A stretch of DNA of 64,000 nt from Terripilifer ovatus (GCA_029222685.1 JARHVB010000085.1:248001-312000); one strand, 5' to 3'; numbered from the stretch's first letter, positions 49,834 through 58,585 are shown. The notes: generated by a model not told the origin, from the letters alone. Numbers and translations are program-made.

Positions 49834-50152
49834 CACTGTCTTCCTCGAAGTTCTTCTTCAGCTCGGCGAGCAGCCGCAGGCGGCCGTGCTCGTATTTGTC
49901 GATCCAGCGTTCGGAGATGGCGTGGATCGGCACCGGGTTGAGAAAGTGCAGCTTCTCGCGCCCGCGCCAATAGGTCGCCACCAGGTTGGCCCCCTCCAGA
50001 ATCGCCAGATGTTTCGTCACCGCCTGCCGGCTCATGACGAGGCCGGTGCAGAGTTCGTTCAGGGTCTGGCCGTTGCGCGCATGCAGCCGGTCCAGCAGTT
50101 CGCGCCGGCTGCCGTCGGCCAGCGCCCGGAAGACGGCGTCGAGTTCGTCCAT
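49826..50152 (-). CDS. ArsR-family repressor, second ArsR-SRPBCC pair
   Basis: 108 residues from ATG 50152; the ORF extends to TTG 50167, but that codon is within the operator. The HTH is TLNELCTGLVMSRQAVTKHLAILEGANLV with the wing YWRGREKLHFLN. No metal-binding cluster is seen. The gene overlaps its SRPBCC partner. The palindrome at 50162-50181 overlaps its upstream region, pointing to autorepression. Confidence 0.87.
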   Translation of the reverse strand: MDELDAVFRALADGSRRELLDRLHARNGQTLNELCTGLVMSRQAVTKHLAILEGANLVATYWRGREKLHFLNPVPIHAISERWIDKYEHGRLRLLAELKKNFEEDSDG

Positions 50153-50161
50153 GGGCTCATT

Positions 50162-50181
50162 ATGCAACTATATGGTTGCAT
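50162..50181. promoter_or_regulatory. Operator of the second ArsR-SRPBCC pair
   Basis: ATGCAACTATATGGTTGCAT: seven-base arms ATGCAAC and GTTGCAT around six bases. The core GCAAC-N6-GTTGC has the same spacing as GTAAC-N6-GTTAC at the first pair and differs at one base per half-site. It ends ten bases before the ArsR ATG. Confidence 0.75.
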
Positions 50182-50244
50182 GTCAAGCGACCGAAGTGTC
50201 AACGATGTCTCCGAACACCTGTCAGGGATGTCTCCCGAACGCGC

Positions 50245-50910
50245 TCACGCCGCCACGACGGCAAACCCTCGTGCCCTCAGTCCGCGGCGCTCCTCGCGCA
50301 GCGATGACAGCAGGCGGCTGCGGCTGCCCTGGATATGGCCGGCGACGAGGCTCGCGGCCTCATCCGCATGGCCGGCCCGCACCGCTGCGACGATGGCGTG
50401 ATGCTCGGCCCAGGCGCGATCTCTGGCGCCTTCATCGCGGACTTCCAGCCAGCGGGCGCGGGCGAGGCGCGTCATCGCGTCGCGAACGCCGCGATGCAGG
50501 AAGTCGTTGCCCGACAGGCGTGCCAGTTCGATGTGAAAATCCATGCCGGCGCGGTGCCAGTCCTCACGCGAGGTTTCGCCATCGCAGGACAGCAGCAGCG
50601 CTTCGACCACGTCGACGCCGCTGCGGTCCGCCAATGCGCAGGTGATGCGCACGGCCGCCACTTCGATGACCTGCCGGTAGACGGAAAGCTGCTCCAGTTC
50701 GGCAAGGTCGATCGGCGACACGATCCAGTTGCGGCCGTCGCGGCGCACCAGGCCCTCGGTCTCGAGCCGCAGCAGAGCCGCGCGCACGGGGGTGCGCGAC
50801 GCGCCGAAGCGCGCCTCGATCCAGCGCTCGGTCAGCCGTTCGCCCGGTCCGAGGTCGAGGCCGAGGATCATGTCCCGCAATTGCGTCTCGACCTGCTGCA
50901 TCTGCGACAT
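50245..50910 (-). CDS. GntR-family regulator (FadR/FCD subfamily)
   Basis: 221 residues from ATG 50910. The winged HTH includes GLDLGPGERLTERWIEARFGASRTPVRAALL (the typical TPVRAAL motif), and the C-terminal FCD domain has DFHIELARLSGND, RDRAWAEHHAIVAAV and ASLVAGHIQGS with metal-binding Asp and His residues. It is divergent from the MFS gene and probably represses it through the palindrome at 50975. Its ligand would be an organic acid. Confidence 0.9.
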   Translation of the reverse strand: MSQMQQVETQLRDMILGLDLGPGERLTERWIEARFGASRTPVRAALLRLETEGLVRRDGRNWIVSPIDLAELEQLSVYRQVIEVAAVRITCALADRSGVDVVEALLLSCDGETSREDWHRAGMDFHIELARLSGNDFLHRGVRDAMTRLARARWLEVRDEGARDRAWAEHHAIVAAVRAGHADEAASLVAGHIQGSRSRLLSSLREERRGLRARGFAVVAA

Positions 50911-50974
50911 GGCGGCTATTCCTGTGCTTCCTTGCCGGTCTCGGATTTTTGGCGCACAAGACTGGCGTCCATCT

Positions 50975-50997
50975 TGGTATCCCAAAATCGGATACCA
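50975..50997. promoter_or_regulatory. GntR-type operator between GntR and MFS
   Basis: TGGTATCC (50975-50982) and GGATACCA (50990-50997) are eight-base inverted arms with a seven-base spacer. The site lies 65 bases upstream of the GntR start and 13 bases before the MFS ATG. TGGTAT...ATACCA is typical for FadR-subfamily GntR proteins. Confidence 0.75.
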
Positions 50998-51010
50998 TAC
51001 AATAGGACCG

Positions 51011-52285
51011 ATGCAGGATTGGAAAATGACGGCCAGCGATCAGCCGCAAGCACAAGCCCACACCCACGACGGCGACCGTCACTGGCGGCGCAACCTCGCC
51101 GTCTGCCTGGTCGGCTCCTTCACCACGATCATCGCCATGACCCTGCTGCTGCCGTTCCTGCCGCTCTATGTCGAGCAGCTCGGCGTCACCGATCATGCCG
51201 GCATCGCCCAATGGTCCGGCATCGCCTACGGCGCCACCTTTTTCGCGGCGGCGCTGGTCGCACCGCTGTGGGGCCGGCTCGCCGACCGCTATGGCCGCAA
51301 GGCGATGCTCATCCGCGCCAGCCTTGGCATGGCGATCGCCATGTCGCTGACCGGTATGGTCCATAATGTGTGGGAGCTGGTGGCGCTGCGCCTGTTCACA
51401 GGCTTTGCCGGCGGCTATGCCTCGGGCTCCACCATCCTCGTCGCCACCCATACGCCGCGCGAGCGGTCCGGCTGGGCGCTCGGCATGCTGTCGTCCGGCA
51501 TCATGGCCGGCAGCCTCGTCGGTCCCCTGGTCGGCGGCGTGCTGCCGCAGCACATCGGCATCCGCAGCACATTCTGGCTCGCCGGCGGCATCATTTTCCT
51601 GACCTTCCTCGCCACCACTTTCCTGCTGAAAGAGGAGAAGCGCTCCGCCGCCGAGCGCAAGGCCGCCGCCAAGGGCGGCTGGTCGTCGATCCCCGACAAG
51701 CGTCCCGTGATCGCCATGCTGGCGACGGGCCTGCTGCTGATGATCGCCAACATGTCGATCGAGCCGATCATCACCCTCTATGTGGCGCAACTGGTCGATG
51801 ATCCTGCGAAAGTCACGCTGGTCTCGGGCATCACCATGTCGGCGGCGGCACTCGGCAGCATCCTGTCCGCCTCGCGGCTCGGCAGGCTTGCCGACCGCAT
51901 CGGCCACTGGAGCGTCATCATCGGCGCGCTGGCGGTCTCGGCGCTGCTGCTGATCCCGCAGGCCTTCGTCACGCAGGGCTGGCAGCTCGTGGTGCTGCGT
52001 TTCCTGATGGGGCTGGCGCTCGGCGGCCTGCTGCCCTGCGTTACCAGCGTCATCCGCCACAACGTGCCTTACGGCGTCGCCGGCGCCATCCTCGGCTATG
52101 CGACCTCGTCGCAATATGCCGGGCAGGTGGTCGGGCCGCTGCTCGGCGGCTTCGTCGGCGGCCACATCGGCATGCGCGCAGTGTTTCTCGGCACCGCGGT
52201 ACTGATGGCGCTGGGGGCCGCCTATGCCTGGGTGTCGCGGACGGATCGCGTGGCGCAGGCGGTGAAGCAGCAGGGCGCCGAATGA
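51011..52285 (+). CDS. Major facilitator superfamily transporter
   Basis: 424 residues from ATG 51011 (51026 is possible). Twelve hydrophobic helices. GRLADRYGRKAMLIRASLG is the loop 2-3 signature of drug:H+ antiporters and PLVGGVLPQHIGIRSTF is near helix 5. A hydrophilic segment KEEKRSAAERKAAAKGGWSS separates the halves. The likely role is proton-coupled export or import of a small molecule, controlled by the divergent GntR regulator. Confidence 0.92.
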   Translation: MQDWKMTASDQPQAQAHTHDGDRHWRRNLAVCLVGSFTTIIAMTLLLPFLPLYVEQLGVTDHAGIAQWSGIAYGATFFAAALVAPLWGRLADRYGRKAMLIRASLGMAIAMSLTGMVHNVWELVALRLFTGFAGGYASGSTILVATHTPRERSGWALGMLSSGIMAGSLVGPLVGGVLPQHIGIRSTFWLAGGIIFLTFLATTFLLKEEKRSAAERKAAAKGGWSSIPDKRPVIAMLATGLLLMIANMSIEPIITLYVAQLVDDPAKVTLVSGITMSAAALGSILSASRLGRLADRIGHWSVIIGALAVSALLLIPQAFVTQGWQLVVLRFLMGLALGGLLPCVTSVIRHNVPYGVAGAILGYATSSQYAGQVVGPLLGGFVGGHIGMRAVFLGTAVLMALGAAYAWVSRTDRVAQAVKQQGAE

Positions 52286-52287
52286 AA

Positions 52288-52310
52288 ATGGCCGGAGCTT
52301 GTCCGGCCAT
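52288..52310. terminator. Bidirectional hairpin between MFS and binding-protein genes
   Basis: ATGGCCGGA (52288-52296) pairs with TCCGGCCAT (52302-52310), loop GCTTG. It starts three bases after the MFS stop and lies 19 bases from the stop of the convergent gene. No long T-run follows. Confidence 0.65.
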
Positions 52311-52328
52311 CAATTCAGTTCAGTCCTA

Positions 52329-53498
52329 CTAGTTCGATGGATCCTTCGCATTGGCGATCGTCTCGAATTCCACGTTGTACAGCTCGCCATCGACGCGCTC
52401 GACCTTGCGCATATACATGTTTTGAACAATCTCGCGCGTCTGCGGATCGATCGTCACTGTGCCGCGGGGGCTTTCGAAACTTATGCCTCTGGCGGCTTCG
52501 ATCAGCTTTGCGCCGTCGCCTTTGCCTTCCACCTTGGTCAGGGCGCGATACAGCAGTTCCATCCCATCCCAGCCGCCAACCGCCATGAAGTTGGGCCGCA
52601 TGCCGGGATTTGCCTTCTTGAAGGCCTCGACGAAGGCTTTGTTGATGGGAGAATCGTGCGCGGCGGAATAGTGGTAGCCGCTGATGACGCCGAGCGCCGC
52701 ATCGCCCATCTGATTGAGGATATCATCGTCGGTCACGCCGCCTTCCACGATGAGGCGGACGCCTTTCTTGTCCAGGCCTCGCTCGGTGAATTGCTTCATG
52801 AAAACTGCGCCGGCGCCAGATGGCATGAAGGCGTAAACAGCATCGGCGCCCTCATCCGCCACCCGCTGCAGAAACGGCGAAAAGTCCGGATTCATGAGCG
52901 GAACGCGAAGTGCTGCCAACACCTTGCCGCCGTTCTGTTCGAAGCTCGCCTTGAAAGCGTTTTCGGCGTCGACCCCGGGACCATAGTCCGAGACGATGCT
53001 GATCGGCCTCTTGACGCCCTGCTTCGCCGCCCAGGCCGCTATGGGATAGGTCGCCTGCGCCGTCGTATAGCTTGTGCGCAGGACGAAGGGCGACGATTTG
53101 ATGATGGCCGATGTCGCGGCCGCCATGACGACGAGGGGGATTTGCGCTTTGGTTGCGATCGGCGCGACGGCAAAGGCAATCGGCGTCAGGCCCATGCCGG
53201 CGAGCGCGCTGACCTTGTCGTTGACAATCATTTCCTGCGCGACGCGCTTTGCGGTCTCGGCCGATCCGGCATCGTCCTTGAGCAGCACCTCGATCTTGCG
53301 ACCGGCAACAGTGCTGCCCTTCTGATCGGCATAGAGATTGATCGCCGCGGCGATTTCACGCCCCGTGGATGCAAACGGCCCGGTCATGGGAAGAATGACG
53401 CCGATCTTGAACGGCTCTTGCGCGTGCGCCGGGAGAACGCTGAATGCGGCAAAGCCCGCCGCCATCCCAATCAGCGTTCGTCTTGTATTCGATTGCAT
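52329..53498 (-). CDS. ABC transporter substrate-binding protein, LivJ/branched-chain type
   Basis: 389 residues. TRRTLIGMAAGFAAFSVLPAHA is a signal peptide with a twin-Arg, possibly Tat. The mature fold is the periplasmic two-lobe type: FKIGVILPMTGPFASTGREI at the start, and DYGPGVDAENAFKASFEQNGG in lobe 2. Such proteins often bind aromatic acids in soil bacteria. It is the third gene of the Rieske-MarR operon. Membrane and ATPase subunits are absent, so it may share a permease encoded elsewhere. Confidence 0.9.
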   Translation of the reverse strand: MQSNTRRTLIGMAAGFAAFSVLPAHAQEPFKIGVILPMTGPFASTGREIAAAINLYADQKGSTVAGRKIEVLLKDDAGSAETAKRVAQEMIVNDKVSALAGMGLTPIAFAVAPIATKAQIPLVVMAAATSAIIKSSPFVLRTSYTTAQATYPIAAWAAKQGVKRPISIVSDYGPGVDAENAFKASFEQNGGKVLAALRVPLMNPDFSPFLQRVADEGADAVYAFMPSGAGAVFMKQFTERGLDKKGVRLIVEGGVTDDDILNQMGDAALGVISGYHYSAAHDSPINKAFVEAFKKANPGMRPNFMAVGGWDGMELLYRALTKVEGKGDGAKLIEAARGISFESPRGTVTIDPQTREIVQNMYMRKVERVDGELYNVEFETIANAKDPSN

Positions 53499-53543
53499 AG
53501 TCCCTCTCCTCTTTACTAAACTCTGCTGCGTCGTCCACGACGG

Positions 53544-54083
53544 CTATTTGGGGCGCTTCGCCTTTGCCTTTGCCTCTTCCTGCTCGAAGACTCTGGCATT
53601 GACGGCCGGAAGATTCTCGCGAATGCGTGCGAGCAGTCTGGCCAGATGCCGGACCTCATTCGGTGAAAGGCCTTCGAGCAGTCGCTTTTCCCGTTCCAGC
53701 GCAACGGCAACCACACGGTCGTGCAAATCATAACCTTTGGCGGTCAGGATCAGGGACGTCTTGCGTGCATCCCCGTCGTCCTGCGTTGCCGTCACCAGGC
53801 CTTGCGCCTCCATCTCCTTCACGGCGCGGCTGACGATCCCTTTGTCGACGGAGGTGACGAGCCCCGCGCGTTGCGCGGTCACGCCCGGTTCGACGGCAAT
53901 CATCGAAATGATGCGCCACTCGTTCACGCCGATGCCAAACCGCTTCAGATAGATGCGGGAGGAACCCCGCGACCACCTGTTGGCGATGACTGTCAGGTGA
54001 TGTGGAACATAGACATCAAGATCGAGCGCCGTTGTACCCTTTTTGCGCGCCGCGCCAGACGTGCCGGACGTTCCGGGCTTCAT
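53544..54083 (-). CDS. MarR-family transcriptional regulator
   Basis: 179 residues. The winged HTH spans GVTAQRAGLVTSVDKGIVSRAVKEMEAQGLVTA, then the wing TQDDGDARKTSLILT. A basic tail (KAKAKRPK) follows. It overlaps the Rieske oxygenase stop by four bases. The ligand would be the aromatic substrate; the palindromes at 55172-55200 are the likely operator. A Lys/Gly-rich N-terminus of about 20 residues precedes the domain. Confidence 0.9.
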   Translation of the reverse strand: MKPGTSGTSGAARKKGTTALDLDVYVPHHLTVIANRWSRGSSRIYLKRFGIGVNEWRIISMIAVEPGVTAQRAGLVTSVDKGIVSRAVKEMEAQGLVTATQDDGDARKTSLILTAKGYDLHDRVVAVALEREKRLLEGLSPNEVRHLARLLARIRENLPAVNARVFEQEEAKAKAKRPK

Positions 54084-55117
54084 GCGGCCACGACCGCACC
54101 GGTGGCTTCTTCTTCGAACAGCGACTTGAGCAGGCGTTTGGTGAGATTGCTGCCGGCATCCGAGGCGATGTTGACGAACTTGCCGTCAGGCGTCTCGCTG
54201 ATGCGCTTCTGCTGCGCCTCCAGCACCACCTGATCTTCCTTGAACGTGAAGGCCGTCTGTTCGAACACCACGTCCGGAATGCCGCGATCGAGGCCGATGT
54301 TTGTCGCGATCGACCAGAAGTAGTGCGTCGTCGTGTCTGTTTCCGGGGTGACGCCGTGGAAGCCTTGCATCGAGAAACCGTGATCGCGCCTGCCTTCATA
54401 GGCGCCCGTTCCCGCGTCGCAGCCACCGGTGTGGATGCGGATGAGCACAGGTTCGAACGAGATTTCCTGCCAGCGATCGATAGGCCCTTTGAAACCGGCT
54501 GCATCCACATAGGTCGGGGGTGCGACGGAATTCGGCATGTGACGGGTGACCATCACCTTGTTGCCCTCACGCCTGGCTTCCGTCTTGGTGCGGAAATGCA
54601 TGTTGGCATTGCCGCCGATCGTGCGCGCATGGACGTAGCCCAGATGCGAGAGATCCATCAGATTCTCGACAAGCAGTTCCCAGTTGCCGTTGACGCCGAA
54701 ATGCGCGCTCTTCCAACCCCAGCCGGGATCGGTGTGAAACGGGTGCGAAGGGATTGTCGCTGGATCCGCCTTGGCCACATCGCCCATCCAGATCCACAAG
54801 ACGGCATCGCGCTCGACGATGGGATAGGAGCGAATGACCGCCGTGGGCGGGATCCTGTCCTGGCCCGGAACCTTGGTGCATGCGCCGGAAGCGTCGAATT
54901 CGAGGCCATGATAGCAGCAGCGAATAATATCGTTGTCGACATGGCCTTCGCTGAGCGGCATGGCGCGATGGCAGCAGCGATCCTCGACCGCCCCGATCCT
55001 GCCTGATGCGCCGCGAAAAAGAACGATGGATTGGTTGAGAAACTTCCGGCCGACGTGCTGCCCGGGCGCCAGATCGCTGCTGAACCCCGCGACATACCAA
55101 GCATTACGCAGAAACAT
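54080..55117 (-). CDS. Rieske [2Fe-2S] aromatic ring-hydroxylating oxygenase (VanA-like)
   Basis: 345 residues from ATG 55117. The Rieske centre is C48-x-H50 (CCHRAMPL) and C67-x-x-H70 (CCYHGLEF). The catalytic domain includes NGNWELLVENLMDLSHLGYVH with the mononuclear iron His and Asp residues. The size and arrangement match vanillate or related O-demethylases. It needs a reductase such as VanB, which is not in the window. It heads a three-gene minus-strand operon with MarR and a binding protein. Confidence 0.92.
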   Translation of the reverse strand: MFLRNAWYVAGFSSDLAPGQHVGRKFLNQSIVLFRGASGRIGAVEDRCCHRAMPLSEGHVDNDIIRCCYHGLEFDASGACTKVPGQDRIPPTAVIRSYPIVERDAVLWIWMGDVAKADPATIPSHPFHTDPGWGWKSAHFGVNGNWELLVENLMDLSHLGYVHARTIGGNANMHFRTKTEARREGNKVMVTRHMPNSVAPPTYVDAAGFKGPIDRWQEISFEPVLIRIHTGGCDAGTGAYEGRRDHGFSMQGFHGVTPETDTTTHYFWSIATNIGLDRGIPDVVFEQTAFTFKEDQVVLEAQQKRISETPDGKFVNIASDAGSNLTKRLLKSLFEEEATGAVVAA

Positions 55118-55171
55118 TGGCCCTCTCCTCCCAGAAGCAGTGGCGGAGACCATATTCGGAATTAGTTGGCT

Positions 55172-55200
55172 TAGCAACGATTATGGTTGCTACAGCAACC
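55172..55200. promoter_or_regulatory. Nested operator upstream of the Rieske operon
   Basis: TAGCAAC (55172-55178) and GTTGCTA (55186-55192) form one inverted repeat with a seven-base spacer. GGTTGCT (55185-55191) and AGCAACC (55194-55200) form a second that shares an arm. Both lie 55-83 bases upstream of the oxygenase ATG and are likely bound by the MarR protein of the operon. Confidence 0.72.
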
Positions 55201-55316
55201 GTTCGGGCCGCTCAGCACTCGATTGCGGCCGCATTCATTGTTCTAATTGATATTTTTCGATCGAAATCGACGACTGGCGCCGCGCTATGAGGCCGTACTC
55301 CGCTGCGGCGCCGGCC

Positions 55317-56213
55317 TCATATCTTTGCCAGGAGGGCGCGCAGATCCTCGGCGAACAGGCTTGCCGCCAGTCCCAGGGTGGCATTGCTGCGATGGACCAG
55401 CGCCAGCGGCTGAATCGGGATGCCGGCATTCCTGATCGGCAGGTGTTTCAGCCGGTCTTCCTCGTTGGAATAGCGCACGTCGGCCATGCCCAGGAAGGTC
55501 ACGTGACGCCCGTCGAGCACCAGCGCCTTCATCATCGCGATCGAATTGGTCTCGAAGGCGGGCGCGAACGGCAGTTTGGCGCGGGCGAAGGCCGTGGTCA
55601 GCACGCGGTTGACGGTGATCCAGCGGTCCGACAGCACGATCGGATAGTCGGCGCACTGGCTGAGGCGGACGCTGGCCTGGTTCGCCAGCGGATGGTCCTT
55701 CGACACGACGGCGCCGAGCGGCGTCTCGAAAACCTCCATCACATGCAGGCCATGATGCGGCGGCAGGTTGTAGATCAGCCCCAGATCGGCGTCTCCTGCT
55801 TCCACCTGGCTCATGATCTGCTCGGCGGTGAGGCTTCGCACCGTCATCTTGATGCGCGGAAACTTCGCCTGAAACGCCAGCCCGGCCTTGGTCAGCAGGC
55901 CCTGGGCGAGGCCGCTGCGGGCGGCAACCGTCACATGTCCCGCCTTCAGCCCCTGCAGGTCGAGCATGCGCTCGCGGGTGCGGTCATATTCCTTCAGGGT
56001 CTGGCGGATATGGCTGATCAGGATTTCGCCCGCCGAGGTCAGGCGCACCCCGCGCGGCATGCGGTGGAAGATCGGCGTGCCCAGCTCCGCCTCGAGGTCG
56101 AGAATTTGCCGGTTGATGGCCGAGGACGAAACATTCACCTTGTCGGCGGCATGGCGGATCGAGCCGGTCCGCGCGACCTCGTCGAGATACCGCAGCATGC
56201 GGGCATGGATCAT
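55317..56213 (-). CDS. LysR-family transcriptional regulator
   Basis: 298 residues from ATG 56213. The HTH is MLRYLDEVARTGSIRHAADK followed by VNVSSSAINRQILDLEAELG. The effector domain includes LLTKAGLAFQAKFPRIKMTV. It is divergent from the NMT1-type binding protein gene with a 141-base gap and may control the oxygenase cluster that follows. ORF extension to 56276 is not supported. Confidence 0.92.
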   Translation of the reverse strand: MIHARMLRYLDEVARTGSIRHAADKVNVSSSAINRQILDLEAELGTPIFHRMPRGVRLTSAGEILISHIRQTLKEYDRTRERMLDLQGLKAGHVTVAARSGLAQGLLTKAGLAFQAKFPRIKMTVRSLTAEQIMSQVEAGDADLGLIYNLPPHHGLHVMEVFETPLGAVVSKDHPLANQASVRLSQCADYPIVLSDRWITVNRVLTTAFARAKLPFAPAFETNSIAMMKALVLDGRHVTFLGMADVRYSNEEDRLKHLPIRNAGIPIQPLALVHRSNATLGLAASLFAEDLRALLAKI

Positions 56214-56354
56214 CGCAGACCGTTTCAAGTTGAACTGGAGTGGTAAAAGACTGCTGCCTTTTAGTTCTCGGTGCAAGCTGAATTTGATGTTTGACCGCAG
56301 CGCAGCGGCGTCCTCTCATCGTGTTCCGAACCACCGTCTGGGAAAGGTTATCGA

Positions 56355-57347
56355 GTGAGCGTGTTCGCCGCGAGGAACGTAGCTGCAATTCTTTTCACGC
56401 TGACGCTGGGCAGTTCCACGGCGATTGCGGCCGAGAAGGTCTCCATCGCGCTGGGCTGGATTCCCGGCGGTGAACGCACGCATTATTATGTCGCCCGCGC
56501 CCGCGGCTTCTTCGCCGAGGAAGGGCTCGACGTCACCATCCTCGCCGGCAAGGGCGCCACGGATGCGATCACCAAGGTCGCCTCGGGCAATGCTGATTTC
56601 GCCGAAGCGGGTTTCGAATCGCTGCTGATCGCCAAGGCGCGGGGCGACGTGCCGCTCACCGGCGTCATGGTGATGATGAGCAAGATGCCCGATGCGCTCA
56701 TCGTCACCGCCGGCTCCGGCATCAAGAGCCTTGCCGACCTGACCGGCAAGAAAGTCGCCACCTCGCCGTTCACCTCGTCGAACGGCCCGTGGCCCTATCT
56801 CCTGCGAAACAACGGCATCGATCCGGACAAGGTGCAACTGTTCAAGGTCGACGCGGCGGCGCTGACGCCCATGCTCGCTTCGGGCCAGGTCGACGGCATC
56901 ATCCAGTTCGTCACCAACCTGCCGCTGACGCAGGCGGCGCTGGATGCCGCCGGCAAGAAAGGCGAAACCATCGCCTGGTCCGATTACGGCCTCAAGGGCT
57001 ATTCCGTATCTCTCATGGTCTCCAACAAGACGCTCGCCACCCGCCGCGACATGGTCGTCAAGATGATCCGCGCGGTGAAGCGCGGCATGGAGGCCGTGCG
57101 GCAGGACCCGCACCGCGCCGCCGAGGATCTCAAGGCGTCGATCCCCGAAGCCGATGTGGCGCTGACCGAAGCGGTGGTGCGCGCCTCGCTGCCGGTGATG
57201 TTCAACGAAGTGTCGGACCGCGACGGCCTCGGCGTGTTCTCGCCGGAGATCCTGCAGGCGATGTGGAAGCGCGTGTCGACGGAACAGAATATCCCCATCG
57301 AGAAGCTCGATCCGACGACGACGGTCGATTTCTCGCTGTCGAAATAA
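56355..57347 (+). CDS. ABC transporter substrate-binding protein, NMT1/SsuA-like
   Basis: 330 residues from GTG 56355. AILFTLTLGSSTAIAAE is a signal peptide. The mature protein begins KVSIALGWIPGGERTHYYVA and has VLAGKGATDAITKVASGNAD-like blocks (here TILAGKGATDAITKVASG), typical of NMT1/THI5 or sulfonate/pyrimidine binding proteins. No ATPase or permease genes are adjacent. It is followed by two oxygenases, so the transported molecule may be their substrate. Confidence 0.9.
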   Translation: MSVFAARNVAAILFTLTLGSSTAIAAEKVSIALGWIPGGERTHYYVARARGFFAEEGLDVTILAGKGATDAITKVASGNADFAEAGFESLLIAKARGDVPLTGVMVMMSKMPDALIVTAGSGIKSLADLTGKKVATSPFTSSNGPWPYLLRNNGIDPDKVQLFKVDAAALTPMLASGQVDGIIQFVTNLPLTQAALDAAGKKGETIAWSDYGLKGYSVSLMVSNKTLATRRDMVVKMIRAVKRGMEAVRQDPHRAAEDLKASIPEADVALTEAVVRASLPVMFNEVSDRDGLGVFSPEILQAMWKRVSTEQNIPIEKLDPTTTVDFSLSK

Positions 57348-57474
57348 CGCGGGTCGCAACGGCGCATCCCAATACCGTTGCGAGATGCGTTTGGCGGCGC
57401 CGCGCACGTCCCGGCGCGGCGCCGCCAAGTTGTTTGGAGGTATTGTCTTGAAACTCTGGTCAAGATGCACGGTT

Positions 57475-57587
57475 GTCATTCCCGACGCGCCGCAGGCGCG
57501 AGCGGGAACCCAGGAGTCAAGAGCCGCACACCGGGCCGTCACGTTGTCCCTGGATTCCCGCTCTGCGCTTCGCTTGGCGGGAATGAC
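57475..57587. repeat. Dispersed palindromic repeat, copy 5
   Basis: GTCATTCCCGACGCGCCGCA at the left and GCTTGGCGGGAATGAC at the right, the same ends as copies 1-4. It lies 20 bases before the first oxygenase ATG and separates it from the binding-protein gene. Confidence 0.78.
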
Positions 57588-57607
57588 ACACCAAGGCTGA
57601 AGCAAGC

Positions 57608-58582
57608 ATGAATCAAGTCGTCCCCGTCATCGATATCCAGCCCTTCCTGAACGGCGCCGGCAAGCAGGACGTTGCCCGCCAGGTCGCCGACGCTTGCGAG
57701 AGGATCGGTTTTCTGGTCATCAGCGGCCACGGCGTCAGCACGGCGACGATCGACAGTCTTGTCTCCGCAGCGCGAAATTTCTTCGCCTTGCCAACCGACA
57801 TCAAGAAGCTGTCCGCGTCGCCGCCGGGCTCGAAGGTGCATCGCGGCTATAGCGGGCTAGCCTCGCGCTCTCTGGCGAAGTCGACAGGCGCAAAGACCCC
57901 GCCCGATCTGCGCGAAGCCTTCACCATCAACCGGGTGCAGCCGAAGGACGATCCCTATTTCAAAAATCCGGCGGCGGAGCATTTCTTCGCCGACAATGTC
58001 TGGCCGGCCGACGCTGTAGCGCCCGGTTTCCGCAGCGCCCTGACGACGTATTATCTGGAGATGGACCGGGTCGCGACCTCGCTGATGCGCATCTTCGCCA
58101 TGGCGCTCGGCATGCCGGAGCATTTCTTCGACGACAAGGTCGACAGGCATTTCTCCAACTTCACCTCCTATCACTATCCGCCCTTGAATGCGGCGCCGGA
58201 GCCCGGCCAGTTGCGCGGCGGCGCCCATACCGATTTCGGCAGCCTGACGATCCTCCATGGCGCGCCGTCGACGCAGGGGTTGCAGGTGTGGACGCAAGGG
58301 GCCTGGCACGATGTGCCCGTGGTGAAGGACGCCTTCATCGTCAACATCGGCGACCTGATGGCGCAATGGACCAACGACCGCTGGGTGTCGACCCTGCATC
58401 GCGTCGTCAATCCGACGAGCGTCGAAGGTTCGCAGGCGCGTTATTCCTTCGCCTTCTTCCATCAGCCCAATTACGACGTGCTGATCGAGAACATCGATCC
58501 GTTGGCACAAGCCAGATACAGCCCCGTCACCTCGGGGGACCATCTCTATCGCAAACTGTCAGCCATGAAGGTCGCGGGTTAA
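57608..58582 (+). CDS. Isopenicillin N synthase-family 2-oxoglutarate/Fe(II) oxygenase, copy 1
   Basis: 324 residues. The N-terminal DIOX_N domain includes VPVIDIQPFLNGAG and GFLVISGHGVS. The iron site is GGAHTDFGSLTIL (H-x-D) and STLHRVVNP (His), and the 2-oxoglutarate Arg lies in ARYSFAFF. It should hydroxylate or desaturate a small molecule in the cytoplasm. Its stop is three bases before the second copy, so both are co-translated. Confidence 0.92.
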   Translation: MNQVVPVIDIQPFLNGAGKQDVARQVADACERIGFLVISGHGVSTATIDSLVSAARNFFALPTDIKKLSASPPGSKVHRGYSGLASRSLAKSTGAKTPPDLREAFTINRVQPKDDPYFKNPAAEHFFADNVWPADAVAPGFRSALTTYYLEMDRVATSLMRIFAMALGMPEHFFDDKVDRHFSNFTSYHYPPLNAAPEPGQLRGGAHTDFGSLTILHGAPSTQGLQVWTQGAWHDVPVVKDAFIVNIGDLMAQWTNDRWVSTLHRVVNPTSVEGSQARYSFAFFHQPNYDVLIENIDPLAQARYSPVTSGDHLYRKLSAMKVAG

Positions 58583-58585
58583 GCC

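Noticed and set aside
50564..52165. 533-codon open frame opposite the MFS transporter
   Set aside because: It is antisense to a recognised transporter and its translation is a run of charged residues with no domain; typical GC-rich shadow.
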